A stretch of 64,000 nucleotides of DNA from Methanocaldococcus lauensis (GTDB lineage Archaea > AGJL01 > Methanococci > Methanococcales > Methanocaldococcaceae), in NCBI RefSeq assembly GCF_902827225.1, contig NZ_LR792632.1, positions 1,135,030-1,199,029 of the forward strand. The letters run 5' to 3'. The translations under genes were made by a program, and so were the position numbers. Shown in pieces: positions 31,608-41,537 of the stretch. Each line of letters opens with the position of its first letter. The stretch's first letter is position 1. The notes below the pieces were generated by a model. That model was given only the letters and a program-made list of their open reading frames with translations, was not told the DNA's origin and did not search any database.

Positions 31608-31619
31608 CAATATATAACT
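31608..31619 (-). promoter_or_regulatory. TATA box for gatD-gatE
   Basis: The minus strand reads AGTTATATATTG. Transcription would start near 31588, about 27 bases before the gatD start codon. The gap 31562-31875 also contains the C/D box sRNA at 31771-31830; the remainder (31620-31770) is AT-rich and I see nothing else in it. Confidence 0.5.
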
Positions 31620-31770
31620 TTTTAGCATTAGTAAAAGTAAAAATAAAAATTTTGATAGAAAATTAAACAAAAATTAACTAAGAAAAGTAATAACTCAATA
31701 AATTATAAAAATTGGATTATTATTTAAAAAAGAATTCAATAATTACAATTAACGATATAAAAATAAAAAG

Positions 31771-31830
31771 TGGCGTCAGTTCGCCCATCATTCATCACAG
31801 TTCAGCAGCTACTCCGTTCATCATCCGCCA
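31771..31830 (-). ncRNA. C/D box small RNA (2'-O-methylation guide), candidate 1
   Basis: A 60-base GC-rich block that reads on the minus strand as a complete C/D box RNA. Box C ATGATGA is at 31818-31824, D' CTGA at 31802-31805, C' GTGATGA at 31792-31798 and D CTGA at 31776-31779, closed by a terminal TGGCG/CGCCA stem. Both guides are 12 bases, the standard spacing. The D guide (31780-31791) is complementary to UUCGCCCAU, which I recall from the A-loop region of archaeal 23S rRNA. A TATA-like TTATATACC lies about 25 bases upstream and a T-rich run (CTTTTTATTTTTATA) follows, so it is probably an independent gene. Confidence 0.88.
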
Positions 31831-31875
31831 TAGTATTATTTAAATTTAAGGTATATAATTCTAATGGTGGTTTGT

Positions 31876-33009
31876 ATGAATGTTGAGGAAATAGAGAAAT
31901 ACATAGAAAAAAATTACAATAAATTGCCAGAAGGTTGTAAGCAGTGTGTTAAGGGAGAGAAGTTAGTTTTATTTATCACTGGAATTTGTAATAATAATTG
32001 CTATTATTGCCCACTATCTGAAAAGAGAAAAAATAAAGATGTGATATATGCAAATGAAAGATTGATTACAACTGTTGAGGAGGCAATTGATGAGGCAAAG
32101 TTATGTAGCAGTAAAGGAGTAGGAATAACAGGAGGAGATCCTTTATTAAAAATAAATAGAACTGTAAAATTTTTAAAGGCTTTAAAAGATGAATTTAAAG
32201 AGTTCCACGCTCATCTATATACTACGCCAGAAAGTGTAAGTGAGGATAAATTAAAACTATTAAAAGATGCTGGCTTAGATGAAATAAGGTTGCATCCTAC
32301 AAAGATATTTAATGAAGGATATAATGAAGAGTATGTAAAATTTTTATGCGATAAGTTGAGTTTATGTAATAAATATATTGAAGATGTTGGAGTAGAAATT
32401 CCAGGGATTCCAAATATGGAAAATGAGATTTTAAAGTTGGCTGAATCTGTTGATGGATTAGCAAAATTTATGAATATTAACGAACTTGAATTTTCTGAAG
32501 AAAACTATTATGAATTAGAAAAGAGAGGGTTTTATCCAAAGAATGATGTTAGTAACGCTATAGCAGGAAGTGAAGAAACATCTTTAAAAGTTATTAATGA
32601 ATTTAAAGGAAATATGTTTATCCATTACTGTCCATCAGTTTTAAAGGATGCTATTCAAATGAAAAATAGACTTATAAATAGGGCTAAGAATGTTGCTAAA
32701 CCTTATGAAGTAATAACTGACGAGGGTTTATTATTAAGAGGAATCATGATTTTTGATAATGAAGAGGATTTAAAAGAAATTGCAAATATATTGGAAGAAA
32801 ATGAGATAGAGTTTGAAATTATTGACAATAAAATTTACTTAAATCCATTTATATTAGAGGATATTATAGATGAGATGAAAAGGCAAAGATATCCAATAAC
32901 CTTTTCAGCCTATATTTCAGAGGTTTATCCTACATCTGACGCTCTTGAAGTGGAAAGAATTCCCTTAATAACTAAAAAGTTGAGATTTAGAAGAAGGAGA
33001 AGAAGATAA
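31876..33009 (+). CDS. Radical SAM protein of unknown substrate, Arg-rich C-terminus
   Basis: 377 residues from ATG 31876 (GGTGGTTTGT in front). The 4Fe-4S motif is C38-x3-C42-x2-C45 in TGICNNNCYYCP, and GITGGDPLL is the SAM-binding GGE-like strand with Asp in place of Glu. A second cysteine pair, C21-x2-C24, precedes it. The barrel continues to about 260, followed by a domain of about 100 residues and a tail of eight arginines in nine residues (RFRRRRRR). It lies between gatD (divergent) and cbiD (21 bases downstream, same strand). The Arg tail and tRNA-amidation neighbours hint at an RNA substrate, but that is only inference. Confidence 0.8.
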   Translation: MNVEEIEKYIEKNYNKLPEGCKQCVKGEKLVLFITGICNNNCYYCPLSEKRKNKDVIYANERLITTVEEAIDEAKLCSSKGVGITGGDPLLKINRTVKFLKALKDEFKEFHAHLYTTPESVSEDKLKLLKDAGLDEIRLHPTKIFNEGYNEEYVKFLCDKLSLCNKYIEDVGVEIPGIPNMENEILKLAESVDGLAKFMNINELEFSEENYYELEKRGFYPKNDVSNAIAGSEETSLKVINEFKGNMFIHYCPSVLKDAIQMKNRLINRAKNVAKPYEVITDEGLLLRGIMIFDNEEDLKEIANILEENEIEFEIIDNKIYLNPFILEDIIDEMKRQRYPITFSAYISEVYPTSDALEVERIPLITKKLRFRRRRRR

Positions 33010-33029
33010 AGAAAAATAAGGGAAATAGT

Positions 33030-34133
33030 ATGATATATGATTTTAGAAAAAAATCAAAATTTGGTTACACAACTGGCTCTTGTGCCACTGCTGGGGCTTA
33101 TTCAGCATTGTATTATTTAAAATTTGGAAAAAAACTTGATTATGTTGAAATTGAAAATTTAAATGGAGATAAGTTAATCATTCCAATAAAAAAAATTGAA
33201 AAATTAGATGAGAATAGAGCGAGGGCAGTAGTTGTTAAAGACGCTGGAGAAGATATAGATATAACTAATGGCGTTGAGGTTATATCTGAAGTTGTATTAA
33301 AAAAAGGGAAAAGAGATGTTGTAATTAAAGGTGGGGAAGGAGTAGGAATAGTTACTAAGGATGGTTTGCAGGTAAAAAAAGGAGAGTATGCAATAAATCC
33401 AAAGCCAAGGGAGATGATTAAAACAAATCTATTAAAATTGCTAAATGATAATGAGATGGTTGAAGTTATAATATCAATACCAAAAGGTAAAGAGTTATCT
33501 AAAAAAACACTAAATCCAAAATTAGGAATTGTTGGTGGATTGTCAATATTAGGAACCACTGGAATAGTTAGACCTATGTCTAACGAGGCTTATATGAATT
33601 CTTTAGTTCCTCAAATAGATGTTGCCTTGGCAAATGGATTTAAAAGATTAATTTTTGTTCCTGGAAATATTGGAGTAAGATTTGCTAAACAAATATTAAA
33701 GGCAAAAGATGAGGAAATTATTGAAGTCTCAAACTTTTGGGGATTTATGCTCGATAAAGCAAAAGAGAAAGGTGTTAAGGAAATAATAATATTAGGACAT
33801 GCTGGAAAAATAATTAAGTTATCTGGTGGAATTTATAATACTCACTCAAAAGTTGCTGATTGCAGAAATGAGATTTTAACTGCCTATTCCTCTTTATTTA
33901 TTGATAATAAGGAGGAGTTAAAGAAAATTTTATATTCAAACACAACTGAGGAAGTTTTAAAAATTTTAGAGAAAAGAGGAGTTTTAAAAGATGTTTTTAA
34001 TCTTATAGCTAAAAGAGTTGTTGAAAGAGTTAGTGAAAGATGGAATGGAATTAAATTTGGATGTATAGTTGTAGATATGAAAGGGAACATATTAGGAAGT
34101 TATCTAACTGATTTAAACAATAAAAATAAATAA
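33030..34133 (+). CDS. cbiD: Cobalt-precorrin-5B C1-methyltransferase
   Basis: Methylates C1 of cobalt-precorrin-5B with SAM in anaerobic cobalamin (corrinoid) synthesis; methanogens need corrinoids for methyl transfer. 367 residues, family length, with the hallmark N-terminal FGYTTGSCATAGAYSAL. Further conserved segments are GIVTKDGLQVKKGEYAINP and LGTTGIVRPMSNEAYM. It starts 21 bases after the radical SAM gene and is followed by thiL after 11 bases, forming a co-directional run. Confidence 0.95.
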   Translation: MIYDFRKKSKFGYTTGSCATAGAYSALYYLKFGKKLDYVEIENLNGDKLIIPIKKIEKLDENRARAVVVKDAGEDIDITNGVEVISEVVLKKGKRDVVIKGGEGVGIVTKDGLQVKKGEYAINPKPREMIKTNLLKLLNDNEMVEVIISIPKGKELSKKTLNPKLGIVGGLSILGTTGIVRPMSNEAYMNSLVPQIDVALANGFKRLIFVPGNIGVRFAKQILKAKDEEIIEVSNFWGFMLDKAKEKGVKEIIILGHAGKIIKLSGGIYNTHSKVADCRNEILTAYSSLFIDNKEELKKILYSNTTEEVLKILEKRGVLKDVFNLIAKRVVERVSERWNGIKFGCIVVDMKGNILGSYLTDLNNKNK

Positions 34134-34144
34134 TAGAGGATAAA

Positions 34145-35075
34145 ATGGACGAAATAACAATAATTGAAATAATTAAAAAAACCTTAAAGTATTCTAATAA
34201 TTATATTACAAAAGGAATTGATGATGATTGTGCAGTTATAAAGATTAATGATAATCTTTATTTAGTTTTTACAACAGATATGATGATTAAAAAAACTCAC
34301 ATTCCTTCTATATTTAAACCCTACGAAATTGGAGGGAGAATTTTAACTGCAAATGTTTCTGATATCGCCTCTATGGGTGCTAAACCTTTAGCGTTTTTAT
34401 TGTCAATATCTTTATCTGAAAAAGAGGCAAATGAAAATTTTATTAAAGAACTCTACACGGGTTTAAATGATTTCTCTAAACTGTATGACTGTCCAATAGT
34501 TGGTGGAGATACAAATAAAGGAGATGAACTAATTTTATCAGGCTCTGCAATTGGGATAACAGATAATCCAATTTACAGGAAGGGAAATGTTGGAGATTGG
34601 ATATGTGTAACTAACGATTTAGGTAGGGTTTATTGTGCCTTAACCTTATACTATATGTTTAAAGATAAAAAAATTAGCAACAGTGAGTTTAAAAAACTCT
34701 GTGAGAAATATCCAAAAATTATAGAAAAATTAAGAAAACCTATCGCGAGAGTTAAAGAAGGAATTTTAATGAATAAATATATAAGTGGATGTTGCGATAT
34801 TTCAGATGGTTTGGGGAAAGAAATTAAATATTTTAAAAATTTTGAGTTATATGAGGATAAAATCTATAAATTAATTCCAGAAGATGTTATTGAATTTTGT
34901 GAAGAATTTAATCTTAACCCTATAAAAGTTGTTTTAAATAGTGGAGAAGAGTTTGAACTTTTATTTACAACATCAAAATATAATAAAGTTAAAGATATTG
35001 TAAAGGATTATTCAAAAATCTACAAAATTGGTAAAATTATAGAAAAAGGACAGTTTATAGACGGAGAGCAATTTT

Positions 35076-35104
<29 letters not shown>
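34145..35104 (+). CDS. thiL: Thiamine-monophosphate kinase
   Basis: Phosphorylates thiamine monophosphate to thiamine diphosphate. 319 residues, AIR synthase-like fold. The N-terminal DDDCAVIKI metal-binding motif is at about 25-33, TTDMMI follows near 44, NVSDIASMGAKPLAFL near 75, GGDTNKGDE near 122 and the C-terminal DISDGLGKEI near 220. All are typical of ThiL. It overlaps the downstream archaeosortase gene by 29 bases in another frame. Confidence 0.95.
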
Positions 35105-36381
<1,277 letters not shown>

Positions 36382-36410
36382 ATTTTATAAAGAATTATTA
36401 AGGTGATGCT

Positions 36411-37433
36411 TTGAGCGAGGATTTAATTGTTATTGATGGTAGCTATTTAGAAGGCGGAGGACAGATTGTTAGAACCTCTGTAAGTTTATCTGCATTAACG
36501 CAAAAACCAGTAAAAATAATAAACATTAGAAAAAAAAGAAAAAATAAAGGTTTATCTCATCAACATGTTGCATCTGTTAAGGCAGTAAAAAAACTTTGCA
36601 ATGCAGAAGTTTATGGGCTGTATGTTGGTTCTGAAGAGTTAATTTTTATACCTTCAAAATTAGCTCCAAAAGATTTTGAGATAAATATAGGAACTGCTGG
36701 TAGTATATCTTTAGTTATACAGACATTATTACCTTTATCCTTAGGGATTGATAAAAAATTTACAGTGAAAATTAAAGGAGGAACTGATGTTAAGAAATCT
36801 CCACCAATAGACTATGTGAAAAATGTAACCTTAAAAATACTTGAAAATTTTGGAATATTAACAGAATTGAAAGTATTAAAAAGAGGATTTTATCCAGAAG
36901 GTGGAGGAGAAGTTATTTTTACAGTTAAGCCATCAAAAATTAAAAAATTTAATTTAATAGAGCATACTAAATCTGATTTGGTTGAAGGAATTAGTTATGT
37001 GCAAAATTTAGATGTGAATATAGCGAGAAGAATGAGAAAAAAAGCTGTAGAATTATTAAATAAAGAAAAACTAAATCCAAATATAAAAATAGAAACTTCA
37101 AGAGGTTTATCCACTGGAGCAGGAATTGTTTTATGGAACGACACTATTGGAAGTAGTTGTTTGGGTGAAAAAGGATTGAGGGCAGAAATTGTTGCCGAAA
37201 GATCTGTAAAAGATTTATTAAATGAAAGAAAGACGGGAATGGCTTTAGACAAATATATGGGAGATCAAATAATACCATTTTTAGGATTTGGTAGAGGAAT
37301 AGTTGGAGTTTCAGAAATTACAAATCATACAAAAACTAACATTTGGGTGGTTAAGCACTTTTTAGATGTAGATTTTGAGATTAGAGAGTATAAGGAAAAT
37401 AGTTGTAGTGGTTATACTATTGAGGTGATTTAG
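36411..37433 (+). CDS. rtcA: RNA 3'-terminal phosphate cyclase
   Basis: Converts RNA 3'-phosphate ends to 2',3'-cyclic phosphates with ATP through a covalent His-AMP. 340 residues. The family opening [18 protein letters not shown] is at about 11-28, [15 protein letters not shown] near 44-58, [11 protein letters not shown] near 160 and the nucleophile histidine is in ITNHTKTN near the C-terminus. The start is TTG at 36411 with GGTGATGC directly in front; no ATG lies nearby. The stop abuts the ATG of the archease gene, so they are an operon. Confidence 0.95.
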   Translation: MSEDLIVIDGSYLEGGGQIVRTSVSLSALTQKPVKIINIRKKRKNKGLSHQHVASVKAVKKLCNAEVYGLYVGSEELIFIPSKLAPKDFEINIGTAGSISLVIQTLLPLSLGIDKKFTVKIKGGTDVKKSPPIDYVKNVTLKILENFGILTELKVLKRGFYPEGGGEVIFTVKPSKIKKFNLIEHTKSDLVEGISYVQNLDVNIARRMRKKAVELLNKEKLNPNIKIETSRGLSTGAGIVLWNDTIGSSCLGEKGLRAEIVAERSVKDLLNERKTGMALDKYMGDQIIPFLGFGRGIVGVSEITNHTKTNIWVVKHFLDVDFEIREYKENSCSGYTIEVI

Positions 37434-37853
37434 ATGTTTGAATATTTTGAAACTACTGCGGATATGGGAATTATTGCTAAGGGGAAAAGTTTAGAAGATG
37501 CCTTCAAAGAAGCGGCTAAGGGACTTTTTCACATAATGGTGGATATAGACAAAGTTGATAAAAAAGAAAAAATAGAATTTGAAGTATCAGGAGAAAATTT
37601 AGAAGAACTTTTGTATAATTTTCTAAATGAGTTGATTTTTTATAGTGATGTAGAAAATTTAGTTTTTAGTGACTTTGACATAAAAATTGAAAAAGATAAT
37701 AATGGATATAAATTAAAATGCATAGCATATGGAGAAAAAATAAACAAAGAAAAACATAACATAAAAGAAGAAGTAAAAGCAGTAACTTACCATAAAATGG
37801 AAGTTAAAAAAGAAGGAGATATGTGGATAATAAAATATATAGTTGATTTATAA
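37434..37853 (+). CDS. Archease (RtcB ligase cofactor)
   Basis: 139 residues, the usual size. Archeases activate the RNA ligase RtcB by promoting its guanylylation and have conserved acidic calcium-binding residues: here D10 in ETTADMGI and the acidic C-terminal positions near [14 protein letters not shown] at about 115-125 is the other signature. It starts exactly where rtcA stops. rtcB itself is not in the window. The small RNA on the opposite strand begins just beyond its stop codon. Confidence 0.93.
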   Translation: MFEYFETTADMGIIAKGKSLEDAFKEAAKGLFHIMVDIDKVDKKEKIEFEVSGENLEELLYNFLNELIFYSDVENLVFSDFDIKIEKDNNGYKLKCIAYGEKINKEKHNIKEEVKAVTYHKMEVKKEGDMWIIKYIVDL

Positions 37854-37854
37854 A

Positions 37855-37921
37855 AAATGGCATCAGTCGGCTTGCTACTCATCACCGCTCAGACGGGGAT
37901 AAACGTCATCATCTGCCATTT
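37855..37921 (-). ncRNA. C/D box small RNA (2'-O-methylation guide), candidate 2
   Basis: On the minus strand: box C ATGATGA at 37906-37912, D' CTGA at 37889-37892, C' GTGATGA at 37879-37885 and D CTGA at 37863-37866, closed by an 8-base stem (37855-37862 with 37914-37921). Guides are 13 and 12 bases. The D' guide (37893-37905) is complementary to CGGGGAUAA, a motif I recall from the peptidyl-transferase loop of 23S rRNA. I could not assign the D guide (complement UCGGCUUGCUAC). A TATA-like TCTATATTTG is about 25-30 bases upstream and six T residues follow the 3' stem. Confidence 0.9.
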
Positions 37922-38002
37922 AGAACTGTTTAATTTTTCATAGACAAATATAGACATTAATAGATTTTCATTATCTAAAGATTTAGATATAAGTATGTAT
38001 AA

Positions 38003-38233
38003 GAAATAAAAATTATATGCCCAGATGCGGGAGTGAAATGGAGTAGTGGGAAGATAATAAAAACCTCGACATGGGCGGAGATCAATGATATACTCTCAAT
38101 GAATCCAGAAAGATATAGAGTTGATAACTTCCAAGTCCAAAGACATCCATTAATAATATATTGTTATAAAAAATTATTTAAAATTTACTTTTATTCCCCA
38201 CTTTGTTCTAATCTCTTTAAATTTTTCTCTTAG
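38003..38233 (+). pseudogene. Possible decayed small zinc-ribbon protein gene
   Basis: An open frame from 38003 reads KIICPDAGVKWSSGKIIKTS and continues through TWAEINDILSMNPERYRVDN to LIIYC near 38163. It looks like a small cysteine-containing protein, but the only start codon is a GTG at 38033 after the first cysteine, and ATA stands where a start ATG would be expected. The second half of each CxxC pair is absent. After YC it runs into sequence antisense to the end of ilvE. The gap 37922-38002 holds only the sRNA promoter region. I do not recognise the family; it could be a short functional gene instead. Confidence 0.35.
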
Positions 38234-39040
38234 TTTTTTAGTTATTTCCCCTACTTTCCTGTTGTTTATAACTCTACCATCCACTTCAAACACTGGAACT
38301 ATTTCTGCGGCTGTTCCTGTAATGAAGAGTTCATCAGCAGTATATATATCATGTAAGGTTAATGGTTCTTCAACAACTTCAATTCCTTCCTCATTTGCCA
38401 ATTTTATAACCACATCTCTTGTTATTCCTTTTAATATACTTGAATAGACTGGAGGAGTTTTTAAAACGCCATTTTTAACAATGAAAATGTTATCTCCTGT
38501 TCCCTCAACTACAAATCCTTTATCATCTAATAAAAATGCTTCATCAACTCCAGCATAATTTGCCTGAATCTTTGCTAACACACTATTTAAATAATTTAAT
38601 GATTTAACTGCAGGATTTAAAACATCTACTGGCAGCCTTCTAACAGAAACTGTTATTGCTCTAATCCCATCTTCTCCTAATAATGGAGGCATAGGAATTG
38701 CTATACAGAAAATAGTTGGTTCTTTACACTTTCTTGGATCTAACCCTAAATCTCCAACTCCTCTTGTAACTACTAACCTTATATATGCATCTCTTAACTT
38801 ATTAACTCTCAAAGTTTCTAAAACTACACTAATCATCTCTTCTTTTGTTAGAGGGATGTCAAGGCAAATAGATTTTGCAGAATCATACAATCTGTCAATA
38901 TGTTCTTTTAACATAAAAACAACGCCATCATATGCCCTAATTCCTTCAAATACTCCATCTCCATACAACAAACCGTGGTCAAATACTGAAATTTTCGCAT
39001 CCTTTTCATCAACAAATTTTCCGTTTAAGTATATTTTCAT
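38174..39040 (-). CDS. ilvE: Branched-chain amino acid aminotransferase
   Basis: PLP enzyme of fold type IV that makes valine, leucine and isoleucine from their keto acids. 288 residues from ATG 39040; the frame is open three codons higher. YLNGKFV, DHGLLYGDGVFEGIRAYDG (in parts, 21-39), the PLP lysine K146 in NPAVKSLNYLN, and the EGTGDNIFIV and TGTAAEIVPV motifs are all present. Its 3' end overlaps the antisense open frame at 38003-38233. Divergent from the CRISPR operon, with 150 bases between the starts. Confidence 0.95.
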   Translation of the reverse strand: MKIYLNGKFVDEKDAKISVFDHGLLYGDGVFEGIRAYDGVVFMLKEHIDRLYDSAKSICLDIPLTKEEMISVVLETLRVNKLRDAYIRLVVTRGVGDLGLDPRKCKEPTIFCIAIPMPPLLGEDGIRAITVSVRRLPVDVLNPAVKSLNYLNSVLAKIQANYAGVDEAFLLDDKGFVVEGTGDNIFIVKNGVLKTPPVYSSILKGITRDVVIKLANEEGIEVVEEPLTLHDIYTADELFITGTAAEIVPVFEVDGRVINNRKVGEITKKLREKFKEIRTKWGIKVNFK

Positions 39041-39136
39041 TAACCTCACCTTTACACATTTTATACAAATTTTGTCTTATATTTTGTTATCTCTATATAA
39101 CACTATTTGTTTTATATATCTTCGCTAAAGTTTTTA

Positions 39137-39150
39137 TTTTATATAATTTT
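39137..39150 (+). promoter_or_regulatory. TATA box of the Csm CRISPR operon
   Basis: TTTTATATAATTTT. Transcription would start near 39168, giving a leader of about 23 bases with GGTGATG at 39180-39186 before the TTG start of csx1. A second TATA-like sequence lies at 39111-39118. Confidence 0.5.
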
Positions 39151-39190
39151 GTCTAACACTCATAAATATTGCAAAGTTAGGTGATGATAT

Positions 39191-41110
39191 TTGGCAAAAA
39201 TATTAATAGCCCCATTGGGTGTGGGAGATACTAACGAAGATATATACAAAAGGCAATATCGAACCGCAAAATACAGATTCGAAGGGGATAATAAAGAAAT
39301 AGAGAGTCCTTTTGTTTTATCAGTTTTAGTTGAAAAGTTAAAGATAGATAAAATTATAGTTGTTGGAACAAGTAAATCTATGTGGGAGGAACTCTATAAA
39401 CATTATGCTCAAAAAATTGGGAAATTTAATGAAAAATATTGGAAATATATCGGAGAAAAGGTTGGAAAATCTAATTATAAAAATCATGAATTGAAAGAAG
39501 AGGATTTAAAAGAACTATGTAATGTCTTAGATGAATATTTAAAAAAGATTAATCCTAATGCAAAAGGTGGCTCTAAGTGTTTGCTTATTAAGTATGGAAT
39601 AAATAAAGAAGAAATTTGGGAGAATTTCGATATTTTTATGTCTTTAACTAATGAAATAAATGATAATGATGAAATTTATTTAGATATTACTCATTCATTT
39701 AGATCTATCCCTCTATTTATGTATGTAATGTTAGAATTCCTTAGATACTTCAAAAATATTAAACTTGAAGGAATATACTATGGAATGTTAGATGTTTATA
39801 AAGAACTAAATTATGCTCCAATTGTTGATTTAAGCCCTATATTTGAAATTCTTGATTGGGTTAAAGGAATGTATGAATTTACAAAATATGGGAATAGTTA
39901 TTTAATTTCTGATTTGTTGGAAGAGGAAAACAAATTATTGGCTAATAATCTTAGAAAAATCTCAATTCATATAGATGCAAACTATTTAAGGGAAGTTAGG
40001 GAAGATATAAAGGAATTAAATAAAATATTGAACAACATCAATGAAGATTTTGGAAGATTTACAAAATATATTATTCCAAAGTTAAAGGAATTTAGTGAAA
40101 GATTTAATAATGTATCTTCATACTATGAGTTTCAAAAATTAATGGCAGAGTGGAATTTTGATAATAAAAAATACAGTTCTGGATATCTATGTTTAACTGA
40201 CTCTATATTTTGGATGCTATGTGAAAAATATGGATTAACTCCAACACACAAAAATAGGGACTTAATGAAAAGATTATCTTATGCCGTAGATTTATTGTTC
40301 TTTAAGGAAGTTAATGCAATTTATGAAAGGTTGAGAGATATAAGAAATACAATAGCACATGCTGATGTTGTCCATAAAGGTGTGGAATTTAATACTGAAA
40401 AAGATTTAGAAAGTATTGAAGAATTATATAAAAAGAATCCTCCAGATATAGAGGAAGTTATAGACAATTTAATAGAGAAAATTAACAATAATGAGAAAAA
40501 TAGAGAATATTATTTAAATCTACTAAATAGATTGTTTAGAACTTTGCTAATTCAAAAAGTTATTAATGCATATAAACTTGAAAATAATGAAATATATTGG
40601 AATTTTGTAGAGAAGAATTTGTTATCTCCTAAATGTAAAAATAGATGTACTAATGAAAAATTAAAGGATGTTATTGAAATTTTGGAAGAACTTGATAATA
40701 ACGAGAATGTAGTAGAGAAGGTTAATAAAGTGATGAATATAGTTAATAACTACAAAGATGAGGATTTCTATGATTTTAATGTCTTAGAATTTGCTTTATT
40801 AAATTATATCTCCTTCAATCTATCAAAAACATACAATGTTAGTAGTAAAGATTACTTCAAAGTATTTAAATGGCTCATATTGAATAGAAGATTATGCTCT
40901 AAAAATCAGATTATGAATTTTCTAAATAATAAATATTATAAAATTTTCAGCTATAAAAGAAATGGAAATAAAATAAATGATGAGATTCTTTCCCATGTGA
41001 AGGATATAATAAATCAATTGAATGAGGATTTATCGTCTATTAAAAAAGAGTTACCTCTTGATATGTTAAAAAAAGAATATGAAAGATTCTCAAATTCTAA
41101 AAATAGGTGA
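39191..41110 (+). CDS. csx1: Csx1-family CARF-HEPN ribonuclease (first copy)
   Basis: 639 residues. The N-terminal CARF (Rossmann-like) domain begins AKILIAPLGVGD and contains LDITHSFRSIPLF at about 164-176, the ligand-binding segment of Csx1/MJ1666-type proteins. The HEPN ribonuclease motif R-x4-H is R385-N-T-I-A-H390. A further helical domain of about 230 residues follows. Such proteins bind cyclic oligoadenylate made by Cas10 and then cut RNA non-specifically. The start is TTG with GGTGATG seven bases before it. It overlaps or abuts csx20 and is the first gene of the type III operon. Confidence 0.9.
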   Translation: MAKILIAPLGVGDTNEDIYKRQYRTAKYRFEGDNKEIESPFVLSVLVEKLKIDKIIVVGTSKSMWEELYKHYAQKIGKFNEKYWKYIGEKVGKSNYKNHELKEEDLKELCNVLDEYLKKINPNAKGGSKCLLIKYGINKEEIWENFDIFMSLTNEINDNDEIYLDITHSFRSIPLFMYVMLEFLRYFKNIKLEGIYYGMLDVYKELNYAPIVDLSPIFEILDWVKGMYEFTKYGNSYLISDLLEEENKLLANNLRKISIHIDANYLREVREDIKELNKILNNINEDFGRFTKYIIPKLKEFSERFNNVSSYYEFQKLMAEWNFDNKKYSSGYLCLTDSIFWMLCEKYGLTPTHKNRDLMKRLSYAVDLLFFKEVNAIYERLRDIRNTIAHADVVHKGVEFNTEKDLESIEELYKKNPPDIEEVIDNLIEKINNNEKNREYYLNLLNRLFRTLLIQKVINAYKLENNEIYWNFVEKNLLSPKCKNRCTNEKLKDVIEILEELDNNENVVEKVNKVMNIVNNYKDEDFYDFNVLEFALLNYISFNLSKTYNVSSKDYFKVFKWLILNRRLCSKNQIMNFLNNKYYKIFSYKRNGNKINDEILSHVKDIINQLNEDLSSIKKELPLDMLKKEYERFSNSKNR

Positions 41111-41115
41111 TAATT

Positions 41116-41499
41116 TTGCCAAAGATGTTTTTATTATTTTCTCATAATCTTACTGATGACCAAATAAAAGATGCAAAGGAAAATTTAAAGGTAGATAAAT
41201 TTATATATTTGCCAAAAGAATTACAAAATATTTGGAGTAATATTCCCCCAGAAGTTGAGGATATAACCGATTATCTAAAACCTATAAAAGAATTTCTAAA
41301 AAATAATGCAAATGATGGGGACTATGTATTAATACAGGGGGACTTTGGAGCAACATACAATATGGTTAGCTATGCCTTTGAGAATAATTTAATTCCTATT
41401 TATGCAACTACAAAAAGAGTGGTTAAAGAAGTTATAGAGAATGGTAAAGTGATAACAATTAGAGAATTTAAACATTGTAGATTCAGAAAATATAAATAG
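41116..41499 (+). CDS. csx20: Csx20-like CRISPR accessory protein, probable ring nuclease
   Basis: 127 residues from TTG 41116, or 124 from ATG 41125; GGTGAT at 41106-41111, overlapping the csx1 stop, is the ribosome binding site. MFLLFSHNLTDDQ, the central DGDYVLIQGDFGATYNMVSYA (in parts) and TTKRVVKEV fit the small CARF-like Csx20 family found beside type III systems. Family members are proposed or reported to be ring nucleases that degrade cyclic oligoadenylate and so switch off Csx1. Position between csx1 and cas10 fits that role. Family assignment is by memory of the pattern. Confidence 0.7.
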   Translation: MPKMFLLFSHNLTDDQIKDAKENLKVDKFIYLPKELQNIWSNIPPEVEDITDYLKPIKEFLKNNANDGDYVLIQGDFGATYNMVSYAFENNLIPIYATTKRVVKEVIENGKVITIREFKHCRFRKYK

Positions 41500-41537
41500 A
41501 CCTATTAACAAATATTATTTATTATTGGGGGATTGTT

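Noticed and set aside
33140-33559. 139-codon minus-strand frame inside cbiD
   Set aside because: Antisense shadow of a strongly conserved gene, low-complexity composition, no start signal.
39050-39190. Possible CRISPR leader or repeats ahead of the Csm operon
   Set aside because: The region is AT-rich promoter sequence; no repeated 28-37 base unit is present here or in 49661-49866.
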